NCBI GenBank assembly: GCA_032718475.1
Contig: JAUCBJ010007264.1
Location: forward strand, 31,183-95,182
From: Nemertoderma westbladi
Lineage: Eukaryota; Xenacoelomorpha; Nemertodermatida; Nemertodermatidae
Reading direction: 5' to 3'
DNA length: 64,000 nucleotides
Shown: piece by piece, positions 1 through 8,194 of the stretch
Numbering within the stretch: the first letter of the stretch is position 1
Layout of the letters: the number at the start of each line of letters is the position of its first letter
Translations under genes and position numbers: made by a program
The notes under the pieces: generated by a model
Database searches by the model: none
What the model was told of the DNA's origin: nothing
What the model saw: the letters and a program-made list of their open reading frames with translations, nothing else

Positions 1-1
1 G

Positions 2-358
2 CGGCGATTCGCATTTACTTGTGACATCGAGGCGATGTTCCACCAGGTAAGAGCCTGTAAGGCAGACCAGGATAGCCTTCGATTTCTCTGGTTTGAGAAT
101 GAAGACTTATCCGGCCCAGTGGTTACATACCAAATGTATGTTAGGATATTTGGCGCCCGCGATAGTCCAAATGGCACGCTGTTTGTTCTAAAGAAAACGG
201 CAACAGCCCAGATTGGTAAGTATCCAGTAGAGGTTATCGAGTCTATATTGAGAAACTTCTATATGGACGACGGATTGGTGTCCAAGGACACAGCGGAACA
301 AGCCATAGAAGTGGCTCACGGCCTGCAGGAGTGCTTGGCTACAGGGGTTTTCCTCTAA
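2..358 (+). CDS. BEL-1 Pol, reverse transcriptase C-terminal part
   Basis: The frame is open from the first bases of the window, so the true start is upstream. It begins with RT motif A (CDIEAMFHQV), continues through LRFLWF and the motif B region (IFGARDSPNG), and reaches the catalytic motif C as YMDD in NFYMDDGL. This order is typical of BEL/Pao RTs, which copy the element RNA into cDNA. The frame ends at a TAA at 356-358, but homologous sequence (GFPLIKFT) resumes at once in the frame of the next ORF. The change of frame falls in a GGGG/TTTT run at 344-351, consistent with loss of one base or an assembly error. Confidence 0.9.
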   Translation, partial: RRFAFTCDIEAMFHQVRACKADQDSLRFLWFENEDLSGPVVTYQMYVRIFGARDSPNGTLFVLKKTATAQIGKYPVEVIESILRNFYMDDGLVSKDTAEQAIEVAHGLQECLATGVFL

Positions 359-3225
359 TCAAGTTCACCACTAATTCAGTGGCCCTATTAGAGTCGTTCC
401 CGGTGAAGGATCGCAGGAGCGGAGACATTGAATTGGGGGTAGAACCCATCCCCATGGCGCGAGTACTGGGACTCGCTTGGAATCCGAATACGGACAAGTT
501 CCAGGTAAGAGTTAGATTTGAGCCCAGTAGCCCAGATAAGGTTTTGACAAAGAGAATTTGCTTATCGACATTAAGTAGACTATTTGACCCGATTAACTTT
601 ATCAGTCCGGTAATATTACAGGCACGAGCATGCATGAGAAAAATTTGGTTGTCCGACTTAGAGTGGGACGAACCAATATCTCCTATACATGCAAAGCAGT
701 GGAGAGAGTGGGAAGCCGAGTTGCATCTATTGAAAAACATAGATGTACCCCGTTCCTACTTTCCGAATCAGTTTGTATTTCCAGCTGATTTAGAGCTGCA
801 TATGTTCAGTGACGCAAGTGACACCGGCTTTGGTATGGTAGCCTACCTTCGCCAAGAAGTAAGTCAGGATAAATTTGAGACGGCCTTTGTGACTTCTAGG
901 TCAAAGACAATGCCGGTCAAATACATGACTGTCCCTCGTGCAGAGTTACAGGCGGCAGTAGTTTCAGTTGAGGTAAGTAAGCAGATAACAGAGGAGTTAG
1001 ACACGACATTGACCTTATTCTATTGGACGGACGCATCCTTAGTGTTAGTATATATTGCGGCCGACAATATTGCACTAAAGACATTTGTGGCCAACAGACG
1101 CGCTCAGATCGTCGACTTTTCGACGAAGGAACAATGGAGACATTGTCCGGGAGTGTTAAACCCGGCCGACATAACTTCGAGAGGTGCAATGCCGGCGGAA
1201 TTCTGTCAGGAAGAGTCCCAGGAGTTTTGGTTGCATGGACCTGATTTTCTAACAAGGACACAGGAACATTGGCCAGAGCGATTAAAGATAGTGACCAATC
1301 TGATGCCTGAAGATGCAGAAGTCAAGGTGGAGAAAGTCTCTAAGTCAAAGTCTAAAGCCAAACTCAAGTCATTGGAGCGGCCTGAAGAGTCATTGGAGCG
1401 GCCTGAAGAGTTATTGGAGCGGCCCGGAGACCTGTCAGACCTACAGACTTACGTGACAACTAGGTCTGGAAGAGTAAGTTATGACGTAAAACCACCCTTA
1501 CAGACTACACGAGAGTCACAATTGGTAAGTGACGGACAGAAAATGACCGACACAATGGAGCCTTTGGTTTCCAAACCTGCGGGTTTGGATTCGAAACTTC
1601 CATTAGTTAGCAGACAACCGTCGCTGGCATTAGAGCCATGTAGTATTTATGACAAATTACTAAATTCGTCTGCCTCTTGGCTGACAATTTGTAAAAGAAC
1701 TGCGTGGTTAAGCCGATACATTTCGTACCTTTGTTTAAAACATTCGAAACATTTGGGAGAACAAATGAGCACTAATAGTGAGCGAATTCAGAAATTGAAA
1801 CAACCTCTGACAGAGGATGAAATTGATCAAGCGGAATTAAAGCATTTGAAATATTATCAAATGTGTGCCTTCCCAAAAGAATTCTATCTATTATCGGCTC
1901 AACGACCAGTTCTCTATAAACCCCTTAGAAAATGGAGTCCATTAATCCATAAAGGTTTGATTTATCATAGATCAAGAATCCAGACTGTCGACATAAACTC
2001 ACAGTTTAGGTTCCCAGTGATAATCCCTAATCACCCAATAGAATTGCAAAGAGCGATTCTATGGGATATACACAAGAGGTTGCATCACGCGGGAAGGTTA
2101 CACTGTTTGTCGGCAGCGAGACAGCGATTCATTCTATTGCAGCCAAGCAGGGCAGTAGGTACTATGTACGACGCTTGTCTGGTTTGCAAGAGGGCGAACG
2201 CCAGAGTATTGGAACAGGAGATGGCTGAACTCCCGGAAGCAAGAGTGCAGGCATATGACCCACCTTTTACAAATACAGGGGTGGATTGTTTTGGTCCGAT
2301 TGAGGCAAAGAGTGGACGGCTGACCCACAAGCGATGGGGCCTGCTACTGACATGCATGGCTAGTAGAGCCATACATATTGAGCATGTGGCAGACATGTCG
2401 ACCAAATCTTTCTTAAAGAGATTTATGGCCAGGAGAGGACTAGTAAAGGCGTTCTACTCTGACAAGTGTACAAACTTTGTCGGGGGGAATAGCGAGTTAA
2501 ACAAGGCTCACAAAGCAGCGCAGAATAAAGAAATTTCTGCAGCACTTTTGCCGCAAAGAGTAGAGTGGAGATTTAATACTCCAGAAAGTCCTTGGAGAGG
2601 AGGAAGTTGGGAGCGTTTGGTTCGTTCCATAAAGCAGGCCATTGCTAAGACATTGCCTGTAAACAAACAACTTACCGACGACGAACTGGTCACAGCTTTC
2701 ATCGAAATCGAGCATACACTAAACTCGAGGCCGATAGCTATGTTGCCAGACGGTGTTGCATTAACGCCGAATCATTTGCTAATGCAGAGTCCAGCATTTC
2801 TTGTGCCGGCATCAGAACCCATTAGTGCCGACCTATACAGTCGTAAGAGCTGGAAAGTAACACAATTTGTCGCGTACACATTCTGGGAATATTGGCAGGA
2901 ATACTATCTTCCCACCATATCCACCAGATCAAAGTGGTACAAAACGGTTCGGAGTCTCCAAAGGGGAGATTATGTATTGATAACCGAACCGATTGTCAAG
3001 AGAAAATATTGGGAGACTGGAGTCATCTTGCACATACACCCAGACGTGCAAAATATAGTGCGCACAGTCACTGTGAAAATTAGGTGCAAGTGTCCGCACC
3101 CAAAGAAGTGTAAAACTAATGGTTTACACACCTTGGACCGACCGGTCCAAGATATCGTGTTATTAGAGGAAACACGCATCGAGACGGGAGATTATAATTT
3201 GTCTCCTACCTCAAAACAGAATTAG
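331..3225 (+). CDS. BEL-1 Pol, RNase H and integrase
   Basis: This is the second half of Pol, 964 codons. RNase H of the Pao type lies at about residues 150-310 (LHMFSDASDTGFG, then FYWTDASLVL and CPGVLNPADITSRGA). A Lys/Glu-rich linker at 330-470 contains three 7-residue repeats (LERPEES-like). The integrase zinc-binding motif is at about 575-625 (HKRLHHAG ... CLVC). The catalytic core has an intact DDE triad: D in TGVDCFGPIE (about 650), D in SDKCTNF (about 709) and E in GGSWERLV (about 759). A DUF5641-like C-terminus follows to about 945. The given start is only the first ATG after the frameshift; the real protein continues from the preceding RT frame. Confidence 0.93.
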   Translation: MLGYRGFPLIKFTTNSVALLESFPVKDRRSGDIELGVEPIPMARVLGLAWNPNTDKFQVRVRFEPSSPDKVLTKRICLSTLSRLFDPINFISPVILQARACMRKIWLSDLEWDEPISPIHAKQWREWEAELHLLKNIDVPRSYFPNQFVFPADLELHMFSDASDTGFGMVAYLRQEVSQDKFETAFVTSRSKTMPVKYMTVPRAELQAAVVSVEVSKQITEELDTTLTLFYWTDASLVLVYIAADNIALKTFVANRRAQIVDFSTKEQWRHCPGVLNPADITSRGAMPAEFCQEESQEFWLHGPDFLTRTQEHWPERLKIVTNLMPEDAEVKVEKVSKSKSKAKLKSLERPEESLERPEELLERPGDLSDLQTYVTTRSGRVSYDVKPPLQTTRESQLVSDGQKMTDTMEPLVSKPAGLDSKLPLVSRQPSLALEPCSIYDKLLNSSASWLTICKRTAWLSRYISYLCLKHSKHLGEQMSTNSERIQKLKQPLTEDEIDQAELKHLKYYQMCAFPKEFYLLSAQRPVLYKPLRKWSPLIHKGLIYHRSRIQTVDINSQFRFPVIIPNHPIELQRAILWDIHKRLHHAGRLHCLSAARQRFILLQPSRAVGTMYDACLVCKRANARVLEQEMAELPEARVQAYDPPFTNTGVDCFGPIEAKSGRLTHKRWGLLLTCMASRAIHIEHVADMSTKSFLKRFMARRGLVKAFYSDKCTNFVGGNSELNKAHKAAQNKEISAALLPQRVEWRFNTPESPWRGGSWERLVRSIKQAIAKTLPVNKQLTDDELVTAFIEIEHTLNSRPIAMLPDGVALTPNHLLMQSPAFLVPASEPISADLYSRKSWKVTQFVAYTFWEYWQEYYLPTISTRSKWYKTVRSLQRGDYVLITEPIVKRKYWETGVILHIHPDVQNIVRTVTVKIRCKCPHPKKCKTNGLHTLDRPVQDIVLLEETRIETGDYNLSPTSKQN
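1369..1431 (+). repeat. In-frame 21-bp tandem repeat in the Pol linker
   Basis: Three consecutive 21-bp units, the third diverged, encode three copies of a heptapeptide like SLERPEE in the linker between RNase H and integrase. The period is a multiple of three, so copy-number change keeps the frame. Confidence 0.9.
1554..1604 (+). repeat. Conserved-tip hairpin P1 (inside pol linker)
   Basis: The tip CCAAACCTGCGGGTTTGG (1571-1588) is flanked by arms AATGGA (1554-1559) and TCCATT (1599-1604), with TTT/AAA pairing between them. The element stays in frame and encodes SKPAGLD. It shares the tip with four other hairpins in BEL-1, but its outer stem sequence is unique. Confidence 0.75.
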
Positions 3226-3640
3226 TGTTGGACGCAACTCACTTCGTATGCATTCCTTGTATGCAAATACCAGGAAATGCATAGGAGTGGGTTTGCGGTG
3301 ATTTGCGTTGAGTTTTGTCTGGTTGGTATCAAAACAAAATTTTATTTTCAAAATTTTGGAAAATTAAAAAATTTTAAAAAATTAGAAATGAACCCAAGAC
3401 AATTCCAGACGCTGTGTATAGACGCGTTTTAGAATTCGTTTATAGATATACAGTAATTTGAAAAGTCGTGAAGCCTGGAAAATAGCATTTAGAAACCATG
3501 GTGACAGCTATATTACGTAGGAGTGTAAATTGAGTTTAGCAACTTCCACAGATTGGTGCCAACAGTACAACTAAGGTGCTAAAGGTTAGTAGCACCAGAG
3601 ACGTACACGACCCCACTCAGTAGTTTGCAGTGAAGTGAGA

Positions 3641-3680
3641 TGTTCGATTATCAAACCTGTGGGTTTGGTATAGTCGAGCA
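3641..3680 (+). repeat. Conserved-tip hairpin P2 (non-coding)
   Basis: Arms TGTTCGATTAT (3641-3651) and ATAGTCGAGCA (3670-3680) pair over 11 consecutive positions, counting two G-T pairs. A two-base bulge (GT) separates them from the shared tip CAAACCTGTGGGTTTG (3652-3667). Confidence 0.8.
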
Positions 3681-3900
3681 ATGAGACTATTGTCCTTCCT
3701 AACTACTGTAGTTTAGTATGAGTAATGGGAGTAGTTTGGGCATCAAAAAGTGAGTTGGTCACGGCCAGTTTATCTCCAAAGTTTTTGCGCTATGCATGGG
3801 AATAGGTTAGAGGATAGTTAGGAATGAGACGGGATCTAGAGAGTCGAACCTGAACTGCTGGAAGGCGGGGGGGCTCAGGAGGTCTGTCCTTCGGCGACAT

Positions 3901-3919
3901 CTAACTGATTTACCCACAG
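3901..3919 (+). promoter_or_regulatory. Candidate 3' splice site for accessory mRNA
   Basis: CTAACTGATTTACCCACAG looks like a branch-point sequence, a short pyrimidine stretch and an AG, 60 bp upstream of the accessory ATG at 3980. It would fit production of the accessory protein from a spliced subgenomic RNA, as is known for env genes. This is inference from sequence pattern only. Confidence 0.4.
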
Positions 3920-3979
3920 TGTAATTAGTTACGTAACGGAACTTATTGGGATATATAATATGTATATACGCGGCTCATA

Positions 3980-6457
3980 ATGGAGAAGGAAATTAGAGCG
4001 CAACCGCGGAGAGGATTTACTGCTAGAGAGGAGGCGGAACTACCATTTGCCCGACCGGGATGTAAAGATTCGAATGTTTACTATCATGGAAGGTCGTTAA
4101 TGGAGCTAAATGGAAAGTATAAACCTGCGTACGATAAGGAATTAAGGAGAGAAAGAATGAGAGCGTTGGGGGACCGTATGGAAGATTTGCGGAAGGAGTA
4201 TCGCACTCGGTATCCCTACGATTTTGCGTTAGACGTATGCGTCATTAGTGCGGACCCGGACGAGGAGATCGCACGGTTGTACCATATGAACATGTATTTA
4301 CGACACAACAAACCTCTACCTGCAGTCCGAGATCAGTTCGACGGAATGCATCTATACCGGAGGACTCGAGGCGAGGATCAAGAGACGTCAAAGGTCTTCA
4401 GTGTATACAAGTTGTTCTATAAATGTGGTGAATGCATGAACAAACAAGACGTGGCGATTCCCGACCGACTGGACGAGCAACATCCTGAACCGATATTAAC
4501 GCGATGTCAAGCTCACCAGTTCCTTAGATACAACGAGGGAGGTTACCCAATGAGCAACCTGATGATTAGTATCGACTTCAGCAGAAAGCGACCTCCAAGA
4601 CCCATTACGCCGACCGTTACGACATTAGATCCGTATACGGAGATTAAACCCTGTTCGACACTCAGTTTGATAGAGACGGCAGCGGCCATTTCGCTGTACC
4701 GAGCCTACAAGGACCTAGAGGCGCGGCGCGAAGCGGCACGGGACTCGGGTACCAAACCCACGGATTTGGAGCTCTCGAGTCCCTGGACTCCGTTTACTTC
4801 GCCTCATCGAGCGAGAAACCTCACGCCTGAGCATCAGGACGACATAGACGCGTTGCGGCGGAAGGCGAAACAGTTATTCCAAGCACGGGTAGCGGAATAT
4901 AATAAGACCGCGGATAGACATCAGGAGGAGACGAGGAGAGTGACCGGATTTGTTCCACAGGCCTTATCTCAACCCCGACTGGTGTATTATTCCGACGGCA
5001 ACGAACCTGCGATATTGGTAGATCACCCAGAGTCGCGAGAAGCGATTAGATTCTTGCCGATGGTAAGGATGTCGGATCATTGGAATGTCGACTGTCTACG
5101 GGAAGTTTTATGCGCGAAGTTCTTGCGTGATGTCCCAATGCAGATCACGGATTATGACACATTGGACAAGATTGGAGCTCCGGGGAAGGAGAGTAAGTTA
5201 TTCGGATGGTTGGATAAGTACATCAAGGTATGGGTCGCGGTGGCTACGTTCCCAGACGACGAGGAGGTAGACCAGGCATGGCTGAGGAGGAAGAGTTCTT
5301 ACACCCGATATGACGACCACAAGGCTATCGAGCGCATGTGGACCCCATCAGACGAGATTCAGCGTCAGTGGAGGAAAACGGAGGAATCACTACAGGATTG
5401 GAGAGTGATGTTCTACGACAATGAAGGAGGGTCTCATCAGGAATGCTTGACTAGCAAATGCATTCAAATTCGCGCGGCCGACAGTGTGACTCATGTGTTT
5501 ATGCGTGTAAGGGCAGATCGAGAGAGACCGGAGCCCATAATAACGACACAATATCGGAAAGGGAAGGATCCTAGGGAACAGATTTTGGAGGTATGCAGGC
5601 GAGGAGGTATGCATGGAGCGGAGCGTATTGACGCCAGGATGCTACCCAATAAGGTTAGAGAGGCTATTCTCAACCAAGATTATGTCAAGGTGGGATCGGG
5701 AGTCCAGAGCGATTTGGAGAGTGACTTTAACGCCATGACTGATTTGGAAGATAGATTGCCGAGACCATTTGTCGACACCAAGCTATTGTTGCTATGGGCA
5801 CAGGATATTGTAATTTATAGGGAGTATCCCAACTCTGCCAAGACTGGTATGGGCTTCATAGCATATTTGTTGTATAATTGGGACTTTAAGTTGAAGACGC
5901 AGCAGAAGTACGAGGAGGCGTATGGTGAATATAACACGCCACCGGGGGCGGAGTTCAAATCCCACTTCAAGCGGCAAGCGTTAGTGTATTGGAATATTTG
6001 CGCGCCACCCCGTGCGTCATTACAATATTATTTGGTGCTTGAGTCGAACACGGTAACTTGTTTATTAGCGGATATCGTTGCGCGAGTTTTGAAGCGTCAT
6101 CCATTGGTATTCGGAGGAGATCAATACGTTCGTTCGAAAGGGGGAATCCAATCCGACGTGATGAAGCGTTTCTTAACCCCGTTCTTCAACCAATCGTTAG
6201 AGAATACGTCGATGGTTAGGAGAGGATTAGCGATATTCGAAGGGATATATCGACAGAACATCGGAGATTTGGGAGACCGACCGTCGATGGAGAATCCGAT
6301 GCCAGAGGCTTTGGAGAAGTGGTTCGGGAATCAAACCCGCGGGTTTGGTACTCCCTTCCACTCGGAGGCTGATAGACCTGTTAGAGAGGGTTGGCCGGAG
6401 ACGTTAGTAGAGGTGTTTGGAGTAGATCTTCCGGTGGAGAAGACATATCCGAAATGA
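3980..6457 (+). CDS. Accessory protein of BEL-1, N-terminal and middle domains
   Basis: This 825-codon frame follows integrase, in the position where env sits in other elements. I do not recognise the family. It is clearly homologous to the 429- and 856-codon ORFs of BEL-3. Shared block 1, at about residues 75-195, has RLYHMNMYLRHNKPLP, CGEC and RCQAHQFLRY, a possible zinc site. Shared block 2, at about 470-765, has FYDNEGG, THVFMRV, PRPFVDTK, MKRFLTPF and IYRQNIGDL. No signal peptide or membrane segment is visible, so an envelope role is unlikely. The frame ends at TGA 6455-6457 but stays open beyond it into the zinc-knuckle part. Hairpins P5 and P3 lie inside without breaking the frame. Confidence 0.8.
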   Translation: MEKEIRAQPRRGFTAREEAELPFARPGCKDSNVYYHGRSLMELNGKYKPAYDKELRRERMRALGDRMEDLRKEYRTRYPYDFALDVCVISADPDEEIARLYHMNMYLRHNKPLPAVRDQFDGMHLYRRTRGEDQETSKVFSVYKLFYKCGECMNKQDVAIPDRLDEQHPEPILTRCQAHQFLRYNEGGYPMSNLMISIDFSRKRPPRPITPTVTTLDPYTEIKPCSTLSLIETAAAISLYRAYKDLEARREAARDSGTKPTDLELSSPWTPFTSPHRARNLTPEHQDDIDALRRKAKQLFQARVAEYNKTADRHQEETRRVTGFVPQALSQPRLVYYSDGNEPAILVDHPESREAIRFLPMVRMSDHWNVDCLREVLCAKFLRDVPMQITDYDTLDKIGAPGKESKLFGWLDKYIKVWVAVATFPDDEEVDQAWLRRKSSYTRYDDHKAIERMWTPSDEIQRQWRKTEESLQDWRVMFYDNEGGSHQECLTSKCIQIRAADSVTHVFMRVRADRERPEPIITTQYRKGKDPREQILEVCRRGGMHGAERIDARMLPNKVREAILNQDYVKVGSGVQSDLESDFNAMTDLEDRLPRPFVDTKLLLLWAQDIVIYREYPNSAKTGMGFIAYLLYNWDFKLKTQQKYEEAYGEYNTPPGAEFKSHFKRQALVYWNICAPPRASLQYYLVLESNTVTCLLADIVARVLKRHPLVFGGDQYVRSKGGIQSDVMKRFLTPFFNQSLENTSMVRRGLAIFEGIYRQNIGDLGDRPSMENPMPEALEKWFGNQTRGFGTPFHSEADRPVREGWPETLVEVFGVDLPVEKTYPK
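4740..4783 (+). repeat. Conserved-tip hairpin P5 (inside accessory ORF)
   Basis: Outer arms GGGACTCG (4740-4747) and CGAGTCCC (4776-4783) are perfectly complementary. They enclose a degraded form of the shared tip (CCAAACCCACGGATTTGG) with the same two-base bulge on the 3' side. It encodes GTKPTDLE in frame. Confidence 0.7.
6318..6362 (+). repeat. Conserved-tip hairpin P3 (inside accessory ORF)
   Basis: The tip CAAACCCGCGGGTTTG is a perfect 16-bp palindrome. Outer arms AGTGG (6318-6322) and CCACT (6358-6362), plus GGGA/TCCC pairing, extend the stem. It encodes NQTRGFGT in frame. Confidence 0.75.
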
Positions 6458-7483
6458 ACGCGGGAGGAAATATTGGAGATAGAGGGCAAGGGCGAGGATG
6501 TTTACTTTGTTCCGGATCGACAACCGCTGACCGGAGAGGACGACATCGTATTAGACATTGGGAAAGAAGGAAGTGCGAAACCGATTGGAGACCTCATATA
6601 CGAGAGGGCCTGGTTTCCACAATCGCGTAGGTGTAAGTTGTGCGGCAGCACAAGGCACAATCAAAAATCGTGCGACACGGTAGTGGAAGCGGCGCATAAG
6701 GTTTGCCGTTGGTGCAATGAGACCGACCATTCGTTTCATACATGCACCGTCTTCATTTCTCAATGTGGATATTGTGGAGTAAAGGGACATCGTAGCGCGA
6801 GATGCCAACTGCGAGACGATTCCTTCCAAAACCATAGCGCTAACCTACTTCGGGAGATGCTAGATAAGTGGGAGAGTGTGGCTGACTACCACATCCAAGC
6901 GCAGATGCGTTGGTTACCATTTAAGGCGGGATATGGATTTTGGGCAGTAGACCCATCACACGTTGCATATGAGCCATATCTACAGTCGTTACCACAATAT
7001 CAGGAGCTCATACTAACCGCTCAAGACCTTCCACAGAACACTGAAGTCATCGTTGTTCGGGAATACTTCAGACAATTGAACATGGATAACAAGTACACTT
7101 GGAACTTTGTTGCTATTTGCGACCGCATAACGAAAGGTCTGTTTTCGGAAACTAGAAAAGTGGTGCGCGCGCGAAGAGATTGGAGGATGGCGGCTATACA
7201 GTACCGCAACGAGTTCCTATTGACTCACGTACCAGTGGGGTCATTGACCGCTAAGAGGATCGACGAACAGCGAACCGCAGCGCCCACAGCGACGACCGTT
7301 GGAGCTCAAGGCTCACGGAAGGAACCAAGAGGAGAGGTCCAAGACAAGCGTCAAGTCAAGGACGATCACTATCATTCTATTATAGAGGCTCAGCGATTGC
7401 AACGCAAGGCGCAAGGGGCGTCGGAAAAGGCCTGGGTGCAATTGCAGAAGGAAGAGTTGGTGGAAGCGACCACAGGAGCATGA
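6458..7483 (+). CDS. Accessory protein of BEL-1, zinc-knuckle part
   Basis: This continues the preceding 825-codon frame directly after one TGA; the first ATG-like start (TTG at 6473) is arbitrary. About 50 residues in are three zinc modules close to C-x2-C-x4-H-x4-C: CKLCGSTRHNQKSC, CRWCNETDHSFHTC and CGYCGVKGHRSARC. Such knuckles bind nucleic acid in retroelement nucleocapsids. A region of about 180 residues after them is conserved in BEL-3, e.g. LLREMLDKWESVADYH here against a RAWEANADLH version there. The frame stops at TGA 7481-7483 but remains open for 62 more codons. Together with the upstream part the unit spans 3980-7672, 1231 codons. Function is unknown; nucleic-acid binding is inferred. 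Confidence 0.8.
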   Translation, partial: TREEILEIEGKGEDVYFVPDRQPLTGEDDIVLDIGKEGSAKPIGDLIYERAWFPQSRRCKLCGSTRHNQKSCDTVVEAAHKVCRWCNETDHSFHTCTVFISQCGYCGVKGHRSARCQLRDDSFQNHSANLLREMLDKWESVADYHIQAQMRWLPFKAGYGFWAVDPSHVAYEPYLQSLPQYQELILTAQDLPQNTEVIVVREYFRQLNMDNKYTWNFVAICDRITKGLFSETRKVVRARRDWRMAAIQYRNEFLLTHVPVGSLTAKRIDEQRTAAPTATTVGAQGSRKEPRGEVQDKRQVKDDHYHSIIEAQRLQRKAQGASEKAWVQLQKEELVEATTGA

Positions 7484-7672
7484 CAATTGGGACGAGGCCG
7501 AGGGAGAAGTACGAGCCGGGAATCTGTCGGGGCTCAGGGAACATCGTCGCCGGTTCCGGGGAGTGACGCCTCGCGGACAACGTCAACAGAATCGACTGGA
7601 GGACGGTTGGTGTATCTGGGAAGGGGGCAGAAGAGAGAAGCGAGCCCAAAGAACCCAGGAGCGGGTCGGTAA
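7484..7672 (+). CDS. Basic tail of BEL-1 accessory ORF, after an in-frame TGA
   Basis: The frame continues past TGA 7481-7483 to TAA 7670-7672 and encodes 62 residues rich in Arg, Gly, Ser and Thr, beginning QLGRGRGRSTSRES. BEL-3 has a basic tail in the same relative place, also behind an in-frame stop. The bases after this TGA (CAATTG) differ by one from the CARYYA context known to favour readthrough. Either readthrough or simple nonsense decay would explain it. Confidence 0.5.
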   Translation, partial: QLGRGRGRSTSRESVGAQGTSSPVPGSDASRTTSTESTGGRLVYLGRGQKREASPKNPGAGR

Positions 7673-8194
7673 TGCATACATATCACGGGGCGACAGACTC
7701 TAGATATATACATCATCGTCGCTCTGATGTATATTGTAGCATTTTCGTAAATATCCGACTGGACTCATATACACTAGTCGTACCTATTTGAATTTATGTT
7801 ATGAGAGAGACGAAGGAGGTGATTGGGGAGACAAACCTGCGGGTTTGGCTTACTCCTTTCACCTGCCCTAGCAAATTTTTATATATTGTAAAAGTGAATA
7901 TTTTTGTAAATTTAATTTGTATGTAGTAATCATTATGTAGAACGAATGAGAAACAGTATTTGTAAATTTAATTTGTATGTAATAATCGTTAACTTTGAAA
8001 GAGATAATATTTTGTAAATTTAATTTGTATGCAATTCATTATGCAATATCTATAGCAATATTTGTAAATAGTAGAGTTATTATAGTTATTTAGATTATTT
8101 TAAAAGCGAATTATTTTGTTTGTATACATCGCCTTATACTCTTCTACAATTGGAGGGAAACATTGTATGATTTCCCTCGGAGCAGTGTTACGGT
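7673..8194 (+). other. Non-coding 3' region of BEL-1 with short repeats
   Basis: No gene is visible. Hairpin P4 lies at 7817-7864. From about 7905 to 8035 the phrase TTTGTAAATTTAATTTGTATG recurs three times at roughly 60-bp spacing. I could not define an LTR here. The RT of the next element starts abruptly at about 8195. Confidence 0.55.
7817..7864 (+). repeat. Conserved-tip hairpin P4 (non-coding)
   Basis: Arms AGGTGA (7817-7822) and TCACCT (7859-7864) are complementary. Inner pairing with a few mismatches leads to the tip CAAACCTGCGGGTTTG with the same two-base 3' bulge as P2. Confidence 0.75.

Larger units (their letters stand above)
3226..3979 (+). other. Spacer between pol and accessory ORF of BEL-1
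   Basis: No open frame of note. It starts right after the pol stop with TGTTGGACGC, is A/T-rich near 3340-3390, holds hairpin P2 at 3641-3680 and a G-rich run near 3866, and ends with a sequence resembling a branch point and 3' splice site about 60 bp before the accessory ATG. Confidence 0.6.
1..8194 (+). mobile_element. BEL/Pao retrotransposon BEL-1, 3' part
   Basis: Contains, in order, the end of RT, RNase H, integrase with a DUF5641-like C-terminus, a 750-bp spacer, a giant accessory ORF and a 3' non-coding stretch. Gag, protease and the N-terminal half of RT lie left of the window. I find no LTR at the right end: pol of a second element begins at about 8195, so the 3' boundary is inferred. 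A one-base frameshift near 344-351 breaks pol, and two in-frame stops interrupt the accessory ORF, so this copy is probably not autonomous. Family assignment rests on the RT/RNase H/integrase motifs and is secure; completeness is not. Confidence 0.85.

Noticed and set aside
3980-7672. Envelope gene
   Set aside because: The position fits, but there is no signal peptide, membrane anchor or glycoprotein-like cysteine pattern; zinc knuckles point to nucleic-acid binding.
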